Shown: positions 17,575 through 26,855, counted from the first letter of the stretch. The stretch is 64,000 bases of DNA from Hyphomicrobiales bacterium (GCA_900465685.1 UEGR01000015.1:1-64000); one strand, 5' to 3'. Notes: a model not told the origin generated them from the letters alone. Translations and numbers: made by a program.

Positions 17575-18612
17575 ATGTTCCGTTGGGTTGGGATCAGTTT
17601 CGCAGTTGCTTCGATTGCATGGACGAGTGGAGCATACGCCGATACCTCTGGTGGCAAAGTGCCGGTCACCATTGACAGTTTCATTCGGGCGGAGACCGAC
17701 CATTACCTGGCGGCGAACGTCAAGGATATCGGTGCGCTCGGTCAGTTCAAGCATTCACGGGAACCTGTGGCGATCGATAAGCAAACCGTAATCCGCATGA
17801 ACCGCGATACGCTTTATTCGTTTGCTGTGTTTGATCTCGCTGCGGGACCGGTAACGATCTCTCTGCCTGAGACGGGCACACGTTACATGTCAATGATGGT
17901 CGTTGATCAGGACCATTATCTGCCAATCGTCGCCTATGGCACGAAGCCGGTGACGCTGACGCAGGAATCGGTCGGCACGCGCTATGCCTTTGTCGCTGTC
18001 CGCACGCTGGTCGACCCCAATAATTCCAAGGATCTCGATGAGGTCCACAAGCTTCAGGATGCCATCAAGGTCAGCCAGAAGGAGTCGGGTCGGCTCGAAC
18101 TTCCGAACTGGGATGAGGCGAGCCTCACGGATATCCGTAATGGACTGCTGACGCTGGCCAAGCACCAATCGTCATATGATCATTCCTTTGGAGCGCGCGG
18201 CAAGGTCGATCCGGTCCGTCACTTGATCGGGACCGCTTCCGGCTGGGGCGGCATTCCGGAAACGGACGCGATGTATCCGAGTTTTACACCGGAGAAAAAC
18301 GACGGAAAGACGGTTTACACTCTTAACATTCCAAAGGACATTCCGGTGAAAGCTTTCTGGTCAGTTAGCGCCTACAACGCTGCCGGCTTTTTCGAGAAAA
18401 ACGAATACAATGCCTATTCGATTAACAATCTCACGGCCACAAAGAGCGCAGATGGATCGGTGACGGTGCAATTCGGTGGTTGTGACGGAAAAATCGCAAA
18501 CTGCCTGCCGGTCTCGGATGGCTGGAACTACACCGTGCGCCTTTATCGTCCCGATCAATCGGTTATTAGCGGCCAATGGAAGCTTCCCGAGGCCCAGCCA
18601 AAATTGAACTGA
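17575..18612 (+). CDS. exported DUF1254/DUF1214 domain protein
   Basis: 345 residues. Signal peptide MFRWVGISFAVASIAWTSG ending AYA. The body shows the DUF1254 part (FIRAETDHYLAANV, NRDTLYSFAVFDL, RYMSMMVVDQDHY) and the DUF1214 part (PVKAFWSVSAYNAAGFF, NAYSINNLT, NYTVRLYRP). Proteins of this family are periplasmic or secreted and of uncertain function, often annotated as exported with a role in lipid or envelope metabolism. GAAGAGGT precedes ATG 17575; an upstream non-ATG start at 17470 would spoil the signal peptide. Confidence 0.85.
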   Translation: MFRWVGISFAVASIAWTSGAYADTSGGKVPVTIDSFIRAETDHYLAANVKDIGALGQFKHSREPVAIDKQTVIRMNRDTLYSFAVFDLAAGPVTISLPETGTRYMSMMVVDQDHYLPIVAYGTKPVTLTQESVGTRYAFVAVRTLVDPNNSKDLDEVHKLQDAIKVSQKESGRLELPNWDEASLTDIRNGLLTLAKHQSSYDHSFGARGKVDPVRHLIGTASGWGGIPETDAMYPSFTPEKNDGKTVYTLNIPKDIPVKAFWSVSAYNAAGFFEKNEYNAYSINNLTATKSADGSVTVQFGGCDGKIANCLPVSDGWNYTVRLYRPDQSVISGQWKLPEAQPKLN

Positions 18613-18635
18613 GCCTGTCAGTCAGCGCTTCAAGA

Positions 18636-18673
18636 GAGCGGTGAGCATAGTGCCCTATGGGCTTTCACCGCTC
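18636..18673 (+). terminator. hairpin after the DUF1254/DUF1214 gene
   Basis: 9-bp stem GAGCGGTGA / TCACCGCTC enclosing a second paired segment (GCATAG...CTATG). No clean T tract follows, so it could be a terminator or an mRNA-stability hairpin between the DUF1254 and acid phosphatase genes. Confidence 0.6.
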
Positions 18674-18784
18674 CTCCGCCGCTTTTGTGCGGTGGTAAGT
18701 GGGGCGTTTGTCTATCGACTGTCTGCGGGTAGCGGGGCTGAGGGCGCCCGATGAATGGCCTGAATCTCCTTTGAGGAAACTGAA

Positions 18785-19606
18785 ATGTTTGCAAATATCT
18801 GTCGGCTGGCCTTGGTAAGTGCCGCCGTGCTTTCTGGCCCGTTCCAAAATTCCGCCATGGCAGAGAATGCTGCCGGACCGAAAGTAACCGATCCGCATTT
18901 TCATCTGGCTCCGGGTTATCTACAACCTGACGAGCTTCCGGACAGTCTCGTTTTGTTGGGAGCCCCGCCAGCGGAGGGAAGCGCAGCGCTGGGGCGCGAT
19001 GAGGCGGCAAGAGAGGCTGCAATCGCGCTACGCGGGAAAGCGCGCTGGGAGCTGGCCCGGACAGATGCCGATTTGCAGTTCCCGCGGCCTGCGAAGAATT
19101 TCTCTTGCGCCATCGGCGCGGACATCAGCGAAGACAAAACCCCCCATCTTTATAATTTGATGCGGCGCGTTCTCACCGATGCGGGGCTTTCGACCTATGG
19201 CGTCAAGAACAAATATAACAGGACCCGTCCTTTCGTCGTGCACAATGAGGGCACCTGTCAGCCGGACGAAGAAGCTGTATTGCGCCAGGATGGGTCCTAC
19301 CCGTCCGGACACACGGCTGCAGGCTGGGCATGGGCCCTCACTCTGGCTGAAGTCAAGCCAGAGCGCGCCGATAATCTGCTGAAGCGAGGATTGTCCTTTG
19401 GGCAAAGCCGGGTGATCTGCAATGCGCACTGGCAAAGCGATGTTGATGCCGGACGTATCATGGGAGCAGCAACGGTTGCGAGACTGCATAGCAATCCCGA
19501 ATTTCTCGCTGACATTCAGGCAGCACGCAAGGAACTGGAAACGGCAAGCAGCCCCACCGTCGATTGCGCTGTTGAGGATCAGGCGTTGTCAGAGCAAACC
19601 CAATGA
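18785..19606 (+). CDS. class A nonspecific acid phosphatase (PAP2 superfamily)
   Basis: 273 residues with signal peptide (MFANICRLALVSAAVLSG ... AMA). The PAP2 signature is complete: K-x6-RP in KNKYNRTRP, PSGH in SYPSGHTAAGWAW and S-R-x5-H-x3-D in SRVICNAHWQSD. A periplasmic phosphomonoesterase that releases phosphate from organic phosphates, with the catalytic His in the last motif. TGAGGAAA precedes ATG 18785. Third of the four envelope genes. Confidence 0.9.
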   Translation: MFANICRLALVSAAVLSGPFQNSAMAENAAGPKVTDPHFHLAPGYLQPDELPDSLVLLGAPPAEGSAALGRDEAAREAAIALRGKARWELARTDADLQFPRPAKNFSCAIGADISEDKTPHLYNLMRRVLTDAGLSTYGVKNKYNRTRPFVVHNEGTCQPDEEAVLRQDGSYPSGHTAAGWAWALTLAEVKPERADNLLKRGLSFGQSRVICNAHWQSDVDAGRIMGAATVARLHSNPEFLADIQAARKELETASSPTVDCAVEDQALSEQTQ

Positions 19607-19654
19607 CAGCACTCTCCCTTCCACTGATCACGAAAGCGGAACTTCGAGGGAATA

Positions 19655-20452
19655 ATGCGTCATTCTAGACTTTGCGCGATGTCGCTGGCTGCTCTGATTG
19701 GAAGTCAGCATATGGCCGTCGCTGCCGATAGTCCGGCAGCCCCTGTTTACTCCGGCTATTCACAACAAGAGATCGCAGCAGACGGGTGGCATTTTAGTGC
19801 AAGTCCTTATTTCTGGGCCGCTGGCATCAGCGGCACTGCGGGGCAGTTTGGGTTGCCACCTGTAAAGATGAAATCTGATTTCGGGAGCCTGCTTAAGGAA
19901 CTCGACTTTTCCTTCATGGGAGTTATCGAAGGACGGCATGATCGCTACAGCCTGTTCAGCGATATCATCTATACAAAAATATCGACGGGTGGTCAGACCC
20001 CTTACGGAGTATTGAGCAACAGCATTGACATTAAATCAGAGACGTTTTCCGGTTTTTTCGGTGGTGGTTATAGTTTGCTTGAAGCGGGCGCCAGCCGTCT
20101 TGATGTCGTGGCAGGCGGGCGCGTCTGGTACGCGAGTACGGAAATCTCATTCGATGGTGGATTGTTCGACGGGCGGAGGGGACGCGACAGTGCTGCTTGG
20201 GTTGACGCCGTCGCCGGAATACGGGGCAAGTATTTTCTGACGGACGATCTTTACCTCAGCGGCTGGGGCGTCGTGGGGGCGGGGCAAGCCAAAATCGATT
20301 GGGATGTCGCCGGAACGTTCGGTTATCAGTTCAGGGAAAATCTATCTGCCGTTGCTGGCTATCGGGCGCTTGGTGTCGACTATAGTCGAGATGGATTCGT
20401 TTACGATGTGGTCCAGAAAGGGCCAATACTCGGGTTGGTGGTGCATTTCTAA
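19655..20452 (+). CDS. outer-membrane beta-barrel protein of unknown function
   Basis: 265 residues; signal peptide MRHSRLCAMSLAALIGSQ up to AVAAD. Strand-like segments with aromatic girdles (WHFSASPYFWAAGISGT, RYSLFSDIIYTKIS, SGWGVVGAGQAKIDWD, LSAVAGYRALGVDYS) and a final strand ILGLVVHF ending in Phe, a classic outer-membrane insertion signal. GAGGGAATA precedes ATG 19655, 48 bp after the phosphatase. No characterised family recognised beyond the barrel type. Confidence 0.75.
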   Translation: MRHSRLCAMSLAALIGSQHMAVAADSPAAPVYSGYSQQEIAADGWHFSASPYFWAAGISGTAGQFGLPPVKMKSDFGSLLKELDFSFMGVIEGRHDRYSLFSDIIYTKISTGGQTPYGVLSNSIDIKSETFSGFFGGGYSLLEAGASRLDVVAGGRVWYASTEISFDGGLFDGRRGRDSAAWVDAVAGIRGKYFLTDDLYLSGWGVVGAGQAKIDWDVAGTFGYQFRENLSAVAGYRALGVDYSRDGFVYDVVQKGPILGLVVHF

Positions 20453-20764
20453 TGTGGGATCGAAATTAGTGTGAACCATTGAAATAGAAGTCAAGCAAAC
20501 CGTTGATTAACGGCTCTAGTGTTTATCGACTGAAAAGCAGTCATTCTCCTTTCGGCCCCATTCCGGACGTTAGAATCTGACGCCTTTGTCCGACAAACAG
20601 CGATAGGAATGCTGATCTGAGGGCCCACATATCACGCCTACAGATGTCCTGTTCATAGCTCGACTTTCACGTCTTTTTTGTTGTGCGAGATCAAAACAGG
20701 TTTTAGGTACTCTATCGGTCTATTTAACGTCCGTTTGATCCTCGTGTATTATCATGGGAATAAA
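20453..20764. other. intergenic region with direct-repeat copy 1
   Basis: 312 bp, no gene seen. Positions 20553-20580 (CGGCCCCATTCC then GGACGTTAGAATCTGA) match 21289-21316 at about 24 of 28 bases in the same orientation, so the two small genes at 20765 and 21091 lie between direct repeats. Confidence 0.5.
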
Positions 20765-21010
20765 ATGAAAATCTTGTTCAATACCGTTATCGTCACCCTT
20801 GCGCTAACTTCCTTAGCCAATGCTGAACGAAAGCCAACCATTCTGGATCTCGTCGAGAAAGGATATGAAATCAAGTCGTCAACAGGTAACTACGTTTTTC
20901 TCCAGAATGAAGAAAATATCTATATATGTTCATTTCTCCAGGTAAGTGAATATAACGTCGCTTCAGGGGAGATTGATGCCATCAAATTCGATTGCGCTGC
21001 TGTTAAGTGA
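20765..21010 (+). CDS. small exported protein
   Basis: 81 residues beginning with a textbook signal peptide (MKILFNTVIVTLALTSLANA). The mature part of about 60 residues has two cysteines (ICSF, FDCA) that could form a disulfide. ATG 20765 has TGGGAA upstream; an earlier non-ATG start (20678) would bury the signal. No family recognised. It lies with the small membrane protein gene at 21091 between 28-bp direct repeats. Confidence 0.6.
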   Translation: MKILFNTVIVTLALTSLANAERKPTILDLVEKGYEIKSSTGNYVFLQNEENIYICSFLQVSEYNVASGEIDAIKFDCAAVK

Positions 21011-21090
21011 TGCAATCGGCTATTTTGGCGGCCGACGGCCTCGATACTTGTGTTGTTCAATATCCAACCAGCACAGGCGGATGAAAAATA

Positions 21091-21288
21091 ATGAAGTTCG
21101 TGGTTTTCATTCTTGGATTGGTTCAGATCCTAATTGGGTTGTTATTCATTGTTGATGCGTCGTCATTACAACGACTGATGCTGGGCACATTATCATTTGG
21201 GCTTGGATCTATTTGTTTCGGCATAGCAGTGATCATTAGTCAGTTGGAAAGAATTCGCGCAAGTTTGAAGGATTCCGGCCTCCAATAA
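21091..21288 (+). CDS. small membrane protein, two transmembrane helices
   Basis: 65 residues with two hydrophobic stretches (FVVFILGLVQILIGLLFIV, LMLGTLSFGLGSICFGIAV) and a charged tail (QLERIRASLKDSGLQ). GGCGGATG precedes the ATG. No family recognised. The stop codon abuts the second direct-repeat copy at 21289. Confidence 0.55.
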   Translation: MKFVVFILGLVQILIGLLFIVDASSLQRLMLGTLSFGLGSICFGIAVIISQLERIRASLKDSGLQ

Positions 21289-21316
21289 CGGCTCCATTCC
21301 GGTCGTTAGAATTCGA
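21289..21316 (+). repeat. direct-repeat copy 2 of the 20553 element
   Basis: CGGCTCCATTCC then GGTCGTTAGAATTCGA; same orientation and about 24/28 identity to 20553-20580. Immediately followed by CTTGACTGGCAATCTG, a copy of the short dispersed repeat also at 15176, 33970 and 50007. Confidence 0.55.
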
Positions 21317-21566
21317 TGACTTGACTGGCAATCTGAAGGCCAGATCGGATTGATTAGGACAGTTCTTCGAAAGCGATTATTGTCAGCCGTCTTCAGTCGA
21401 GCACTGCGGAATACGCGTAACGCCAACTGTCCGAGCGTCAGACGTGACAGTTTCTGACCAAATTCGCCGCGCTTTGAAAAATGAGAGTGCAATGTGCATG
21501 TGGTTACCACTCCGCCCGATGCACGAACCCAAAATGACGATCTGATGCGGTAGCCATGCATGTAGT

Positions 21567-22463
21567 CTAATCAACTCCTGGTAGGTCTGTGAACGCATTT
21601 TTCAGAAAGGCGACTAATCCGTCAATAAGATCTGATTTCTTGCGAATTTTGGATCGTAAGATCCATACACCAAATTCGATTTTGGGCTCGAAATGCCGAA
21701 CACAGATATCGTCCGTCGGAAAATCTTGAGCGCTGAGTGCGTCAATGACTGAAACACCAACCTTCTGGCCAACCAGGACCAGGGCTGCATCAGATTGGCC
21801 CGTCTCGATCTGAAGATGTCGGATGACGCCGTGATCGGAAAACACCTTATCGATTTGCATCCGCGCACGATCTTGTTTTCCTAGCGATATGAATCTTTCA
21901 CCTTCAAGATCACCTGCATGGATAACCGCTTTGCCTGTCAGAGGATGGTTGTTCGGAAGAATGCATACCGCTCTCACTTTTTTGATGTGAATGCTTTCGA
22001 TTTCTTCGCGGTCTGCAGGCAAAAAGCTAACAGCGAGATCCAGTTGCTGTGATGCGATCGCGTCTATCAGGCTTATACTGCGCATGCTTTGAAGCTGGAG
22101 CTCAAGATTGGGGCGTTCGGAAACAAAAGAAGCTATCATATGCGGTAAGATTCTTTTTGCCACAGCGGGGAATGAACCCACACTGATGGCCCCCCATTTT
22201 TGTTGCCGAAGAGCTTCCGTTACGCGGGAAACCCGATGGAGCCCGTCAAAAATGCGATCCACTTCAATCAGTAAAGCTTCGGCTTCGCGAGTCGGGTGAA
22301 GCCTCTTTTTTACACGTTCAAATAAACTGAACCGGCAACTCTGTTCGAGCAAGATGATCTGCTGGCTAATCGCCGGTTGAGATACATTTAACATTTGTGC
22401 AGCGCCGCTCACACTCCCGCACGACATGACTGCTCTAAACGCTTCCAGTTGTCTTATATTCAT
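21567..22463 (-). CDS. LysR-family transcriptional regulator
   Basis: 298 residues: N-terminal winged HTH (MNIRQLEAFRAVMSCGSVSG; VSQPAISQQIILLEQ) and a LysR substrate-binding domain. ATG 22463 was chosen because GGGGAG lies eight bases upstream; a GTG five codons earlier has no ribosome site. It is divergent from the polar-amino-acid-type ABC operon at 22599 and likely regulates it. The intergenic region carries the inverted repeat TCTTA-N8-TAAGA. Confidence 0.9.
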   Translation of the reverse strand: MNIRQLEAFRAVMSCGSVSGAAQMLNVSQPAISQQIILLEQSCRFSLFERVKKRLHPTREAEALLIEVDRIFDGLHRVSRVTEALRQQKWGAISVGSFPAVAKRILPHMIASFVSERPNLELQLQSMRSISLIDAIASQQLDLAVSFLPADREEIESIHIKKVRAVCILPNNHPLTGKAVIHAGDLEGERFISLGKQDRARMQIDKVFSDHGVIRHLQIETGQSDAALVLVGQKVGVSVIDALSAQDFPTDDICVRHFEPKIEFGVWILRSKIRKKSDLIDGLVAFLKNAFTDLPGVD

Positions 22464-22598
22464 CCGCTTACTCCCCACTCTCCGAAATCTATAATATTAG
22501 AGTATCTTATCAAATTGTAAGAAAACAGTATTATCATTTATGGTCTTGAGTTGCTAGATTGCCCTTCAGCTCACTGCCAAATAAAAGGGGATTAGCGC
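22464..22598. promoter_or_regulatory. divergent promoter region with LysR-type inverted repeat
   Basis: 135 bp, AT-rich. TCTTA (22505-22509) and TAAGA (22518-22522) form an interrupted palindrome of LysR-box size near the middle. Which promoter it controls cannot be told. Confidence 0.5.
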
Positions 22599-23429
22599 GT
22601 GATAAAGAAATCTTTTGCGGTGTTTTGCGGCGCTGCAGCACTCATAACCTTCAGTGCAGTGACGACGTTCGCCGACCAGTTGGACGAAGTGAAGGCCCGG
22701 GGCAAAATAATTGTTGGCATCAAAAACGACTACCGCCCGTTTGGTTTTCTTGACAAGGATGCAGTGCTCAAGGGGTATGAAATCGATCTGGCGAAACAGG
22801 TCGCAAAGAAGCTCTTGGGTTCGGAAGATGCGCTGGAATTCGTGCCAGTGATCGCCTCAAACCGTATCGAGCTGCTGAATGCTGGTCGTATCGACCTTAT
22901 CCTTGCAACTCTTGGCCAGAATGCTGAACGCGCCCGAGTCATCGATTTTACAGAGGCCTACTATATGATGGCCGGTATCGAGTTGCTTGGCCCACAGAAC
23001 ATGACAGTCAAGTCGTGGGATGAGGTTAAGGGCAAAAAACTCTGCGGGGTCCAGGGCAATCTTTACAACAAGACATTGACCGAAAAATACGGTGGTGAGA
23101 CCGTTTTGTTCACTGGAACGGCTGAAATGTTCAAGGCATTTCAAGACGGACGATGCGAGGCAATCGCTTTTGATGGGCCGATCTTGCGCCAGAAAATAGC
23201 CGACCCCGAATGGGCTGCGAAATACAAAATCGCGCTTGAAACCTTCAACTACATCCCCATCGCTGGCGGTGTCCGGAAGAATGAAGAAGCTTTCTTGAAG
23301 GCCGTCAACGATGGGATATTGTCCGCTGAAGCGAATGGCGTGCTGGTGAATGCTGAGAAAGAATTCTCCATGGGTGAAAGCGATTACGTAAAAAAGCGGG
23401 CCGCCGACGCAAAGACTGCGGGTTTTTGA
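22599..23429 (+). CDS. polar amino-acid-type ABC transporter substrate-binding protein
   Basis: 276 residues, SBP_bac_3 family. Signal peptide KKSFAVFCGAAALITFS up to TFADQ; then LDEVKARGKIIVGIKNDYRP, GYEIDLAKQVAKKL, RIELLNAGRIDLILATLGQ and RARVIDFTEAYY, the typical ligand-contacting segments including the Arg that binds an alpha-carboxylate. The start codon is GTG at 22599, ten bases after GGGG. Ligand unknown; the downstream hydroxyacid dehydrogenase and RraA protein suggest an amino or organic acid. Confidence 0.88.
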   Translation: MIKKSFAVFCGAAALITFSAVTTFADQLDEVKARGKIIVGIKNDYRPFGFLDKDAVLKGYEIDLAKQVAKKLLGSEDALEFVPVIASNRIELLNAGRIDLILATLGQNAERARVIDFTEAYYMMAGIELLGPQNMTVKSWDEVKGKKLCGVQGNLYNKTLTEKYGGETVLFTGTAEMFKAFQDGRCEAIAFDGPILRQKIADPEWAAKYKIALETFNYIPIAGGVRKNEEAFLKAVNDGILSAEANGVLVNAEKEFSMGESDYVKKRAADAKTAGF

Positions 23430-23529
23430 TCGTCGGTTACAAAGCTTTCTGCTGACGTTTAATCATTAAGCCGTGGCTCATAGCGAGTGCAAGGCTGCGA
23501 AACTTATCGTAAATGCAGGACCAGCATCC

Positions 23530-24255
23530 ATGATGTTTGGATTGGACTTCAACTGGCTAGCTGACCCGCTATATCTTCACTGGTTATTGAAGGGCCTTTG
23601 GATCACAATTGCGCTGGCTGTGATGGGTACGGCGGCGATGTTGGTCGCTGGTATAGCGGGCGCGGCAGTCGTCCACTTCAAAGTGCCGTTCCTTTTTCCA
23701 TTGACTATCGTCCTCGTTGATCTTTTCAGGAATACACCCCCGCTGGTACAGCTGTTCTTCCTTTACTTCATGCTGTCCGATCTAGGTATTACTTTCACCG
23801 ATCATGCGACCGGCACGCAAGTCCCGTTGTTTTCCGGCTTTGCATGCGTGGTCATATCACTAGCATTGTACAATGGTTCCATAGCCGTTGAGATCATTCG
23901 CTCTGGTATTGAGGCTGTGCCTCCTCAGACGGTTGAGGGTGCCAAGGCACTAGGATATTCGCGAGGCGCTATCTTTCGCTTGGTCGAACTGCCGTTGGCT
24001 TTGCGCATGACCGTTCCCAACATGACGAGCAATGTTGTGAGCCTGATCAAGACATCGGCGCAAGCTTCACTTGTGGCTGTGACTGACATTATGTTCTACG
24101 CGACTCAGATCAGCCTCGAAACCTTCCTGAATCTGGAAGTGATGATCGTGATCTGGATAATCTATCTGGTGATCGCATCCATCGCGACGCTTCTGGCGAA
24201 GGCGATTGCGGAGCGCTTTGCGGTACCGGGATTTTCTGGAGGCGTCGAAGTATAA
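23530..24255 (+). CDS. amino-acid-type ABC transporter permease 1
   Basis: 241 residues, HisM/GlnP family with about five helices and the EAA loop (VEGAKALGYSRGAIFRLVELP) that docks on the ATPase. RNTPPLVQLFFLYF is the family hallmark. ATG 23530 follows AGGACC; a GTG further upstream (23473) would add a non-family extension. Its stop TAA overlaps the ATG of the next permease (TAATG), so the two are translationally coupled. Confidence 0.87.
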   Translation: MMFGLDFNWLADPLYLHWLLKGLWITIALAVMGTAAMLVAGIAGAAVVHFKVPFLFPLTIVLVDLFRNTPPLVQLFFLYFMLSDLGITFTDHATGTQVPLFSGFACVVISLALYNGSIAVEIIRSGIEAVPPQTVEGAKALGYSRGAIFRLVELPLALRMTVPNMTSNVVSLIKTSAQASLVAVTDIMFYATQISLETFLNLEVMIVIWIIYLVIASIATLLAKAIAERFAVPGFSGGVEV

Positions 24256-25052
24256 TGAAGCATTCCAGAAATGCGCTGTTTGGCTTTCTCGGTGTCGTTG
24301 TCTTTTTAGTCTTGGTGTTTATCACCACCTATCGCGGCGACAGTGTCAAAGCATTAGCAGTCCTTTTAGATCGGTCTTCTCTGCTGCTTGTTGGAGCCCC
24401 AGGCTTTTCAACGGTTAATGGCGGTTTTGCAATCAATCTCCTCGTGAGCTTTGTAGTCATGACTATCGCAACAGTTGCTGGCTTTTTAGTAGGAACGATG
24501 ATGGTGGCTCAATCGGCAGTAACGCGCAGATGTGCTATTCTGGTGATGAACATCATGAGGAATTCGCCTTGGTTGGTTGTCCTATACGCGATGCTCTATC
24601 TTCTGCCGTTTAAGTTTTCGCTGCTCGGACATACGTTCTATCTGTCTCCTTTCTTTAAAGCGGTGATAGGGTTGTCCGTCCCCGTCACGGCCTATATGGC
24701 GGAGGTCGTCCGCTCCGGCATACGCTCCATCCCCGATGGCCAGTGGGAATCGGCCCGCGCGCTCGGCTACACTCATCACCAGATCATGTGCTCGATCATC
24801 CTGCCACAGGCCTTACCTGCGATGGTCCCGAATATCATGACCACCTATGCAATGTTGTTCATTGGAACTAGTCTTATAGTCGTCACTGGCACCTCCGACG
24901 TCATGTCGATTGGCAAAACGGTGATTGCAGCCGACGGCGACAAGTATGCGACTGCCATCTATCTCTACATTCTGCTCATGTTTTTCGTGTTTGCCTATCC
25001 GTTGGCGACATGGAGCCGGGCTTTGGAACGCCGTCTGAGGATGCGACACTGA
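24255..25052 (+). CDS. amino-acid-type ABC transporter permease 2
   Basis: 265 residues, same family as the preceding gene, with which it should form the heterodimeric channel. RNSPWLVVLYAML and the EAA loop (WESARALGYTHHQIMCSIILPQALPA, shown in part) are present. A longer N-terminal region with an extra helix is visible. It starts by overlapping the upstream stop codon and ends two bases before the ATPase start. Confidence 0.87.
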   Translation: MKHSRNALFGFLGVVVFLVLVFITTYRGDSVKALAVLLDRSSLLLVGAPGFSTVNGGFAINLLVSFVVMTIATVAGFLVGTMMVAQSAVTRRCAILVMNIMRNSPWLVVLYAMLYLLPFKFSLLGHTFYLSPFFKAVIGLSVPVTAYMAEVVRSGIRSIPDGQWESARALGYTHHQIMCSIILPQALPAMVPNIMTTYAMLFIGTSLIVVTGTSDVMSIGKTVIAADGDKYATAIYLYILLMFFVFAYPLATWSRALERRLRMRH

Positions 25053-25054
25053 CC

Positions 25055-25807
25055 ATGACCATCAGTATGATCAAACCGATTATTGAAATCTCGAACATCC
25101 ACAAATCCTATGGAGCGGTGAAAGTACTGAACGGCGTTTCTATGTCAGTCAAACCTGGCAGCGTCGTCTGCATTATTGGCCCATCGGGTTCCGGTAAATC
25201 GACGCTTCTGCGATGCATCAATGCGCTTGTTCCGATCGACGAAGGCACAATCCGTGTGGGTGCGTTTCAGGTGGAAAAACTGCGCACCGAAAAAGAGCTG
25301 GTGCTGCTTCGACACAAAGTTTCGATGGTGTTTCAACAGTATAATCTATTTCCGCATCGCACAGTTCTGGAAAACGTCGTTATGGCGCCCGTCAAGGTTC
25401 TGGGTCAAAACAGTACTGAGGTAAAAAAGCGAGCGTTGGATTTGCTTAGCAAAGTCAAGCTATCTGGCCGCGCGGATTCTTATCCCGGCCAGTTGTCAGG
25501 CGGCCAGCAACAGCGTGTGGCAATTGCCCGCGCGCTGGCAATGCAGCCGCAGATCATTCTGTTCGACGAAGTTACGGCGGCGCTTGATCCAGAAATGGTC
25601 AAGGAAGTACTGAACGTCATCCGCGATCTGGCCAGCGAGGGCATGACCTGCGTTCTCGTCACTCATGAGATGCGCTTCGCGGAGGAAGTCGCCGACGAAG
25701 TTTTCTTCACCGACGGTGGCGTGATCGTCGAGCATGGCCCACCGAAAGAAATGTTCAAAAACCCCAAAGATGAACGCTTCCGCGAATTCCTTTCAAAGGT
25801 TCTATGA
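25055..25807 (+). CDS. amino-acid-type ABC transporter ATP-binding protein
   Basis: 250 residues. Walker [11 protein letters not shown]-loop [10 protein letters not shown], signature [15 protein letters not shown], Walker [15 protein letters not shown] and H-loop THEM, all intact. Note EVTAALD where DEPTSALD is commoner, as in GlnQ/GltL relatives. ATG 25055 is two bases after the permease stop; an upstream in-frame start inside the permease gene was rejected. Energises import by the proteins encoded at 22599-25052. Confidence 0.9.
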   Translation: MTISMIKPIIEISNIHKSYGAVKVLNGVSMSVKPGSVVCIIGPSGSGKSTLLRCINALVPIDEGTIRVGAFQVEKLRTEKELVLLRHKVSMVFQQYNLFPHRTVLENVVMAPVKVLGQNSTEVKKRALDLLSKVKLSGRADSYPGQLSGGQQQRVAIARALAMQPQIILFDEVTAALDPEMVKEVLNVIRDLASEGMTCVLVTHEMRFAEEVADEVFFTDGGVIVEHGPPKEMFKNPKDERFREFLSKVL

Positions 25808-25817
25808 GGTCTAAACT

Positions 25818-26840
25818 ATGAAGAGATATAAGGTTCTCGTTCCTGATGCGCATCAGCGCGATCTTGAAATCGAAAAAGCCATAACTGGCGACCATTTCGA
25901 CTATGTCATCTACGATGAGACTGACCCCTCTGCGATCCCTGATGACGAGTGGCGTTCCTGCGATGCGATACTCGTGTGGCACCGTATGCGCATCCAGCTG
26001 GAAACCATTGCTAAGCTGAAGAATTGCAAGCATATCGTCCGTGTCGGAGTTGGCTACGACAATGTCAATGTGGCCGCCTGCGGCGATGCTGGCATTCCGG
26101 TTTCCAATGTACCGAACTATGGAACTACCGAGGTTGCCGATCATGCGCTTGCTATGATCCTATATCTTGTCCGAGGCCTTGGCAGTTACGAGAAGCGCAT
26201 GAAAGCTGATCCGGTTGCGGGATTTGTGGCGGAAAATGTTCCTGTGGTGCGACGTATTCGTGGAAGTCGTTTCGCGGCCATCGGGCTTGGCCGCATCGGT
26301 ACTGCTGTAGCGCGTCGTGCCGCTGCTTTTGACATGAATGTCGCTTATTACGATCCCTATCTGCCGGAAGGCCATGATTTAGGTATAGGTTTTGAGCGTC
26401 GCCACTCGCTGAAGGAGCTGCTTGCAGATGCCGATGTAATAAGCATCCACACGCCGCTGAATGACGAAACGCGCAGCATGGTGAACGACGATTTGTTGGC
26501 GATGTGCAAAGATGGTGCGGTGTTCGTCAATATTGCTCGTGGAGGACTGGTCGATATCGAGGCACTCGAGCGGGCGCTGCGTAGCGAAAAGCTCGCCGCA
26601 GCGGGTCTTGATGTGCTTCCCCAAGAACCACCAGTGAACGAGCCAACGCTACTGACTGCTTGGCGCAATGAAGAAAAATGGTTGGCTGGCCGGTTTATTG
26701 TATCTCCACATGCTGCCTTCTATTCCGAGGCTGGTTACGTTGATATGCGTACCTTCTCCGCAGAAATCCTGATGGATTTCTTGTTGAAAGAGAAGATTCG
26801 CAACAACGTTAATCCCGGTTGGCAGACCGTAGCTCGCTAA
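25818..26840 (+). CDS. D-isomer-specific 2-hydroxyacid dehydrogenase
   Basis: 340 residues, NAD-dependent, close in layout to the CtBP/phosphoglycerate dehydrogenase group. NAD loop AIGLGRIGTAVA, catalytic Arg in VNIARGG, Glu in DVLPQEPP and His in VSPHAAFYSE. It interconverts a 2-oxoacid and its D-hydroxyacid. Ten bp after the ABC ATPase and 15 bp before the RraA-like gene, so one operon; probably acts on the imported compound or its deaminated product. Confidence 0.87.
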   Translation: MKRYKVLVPDAHQRDLEIEKAITGDHFDYVIYDETDPSAIPDDEWRSCDAILVWHRMRIQLETIAKLKNCKHIVRVGVGYDNVNVAACGDAGIPVSNVPNYGTTEVADHALAMILYLVRGLGSYEKRMKADPVAGFVAENVPVVRRIRGSRFAAIGLGRIGTAVARRAAAFDMNVAYYDPYLPEGHDLGIGFERRHSLKELLADADVISIHTPLNDETRSMVNDDLLAMCKDGAVFVNIARGGLVDIEALERALRSEKLAAAGLDVLPQEPPVNEPTLLTAWRNEEKWLAGRFIVSPHAAFYSEAGYVDMRTFSAEILMDFLLKEKIRNNVNPGWQTVAR

Positions 26841-26855
26841 CGTTGGAGAACGACA

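Noticed and set aside
21193-21561. Minus-strand frame of 122 codons covering the small membrane protein and a repeat
   Set aside because: No ribosome site, odd composition, overlaps the second direct repeat.
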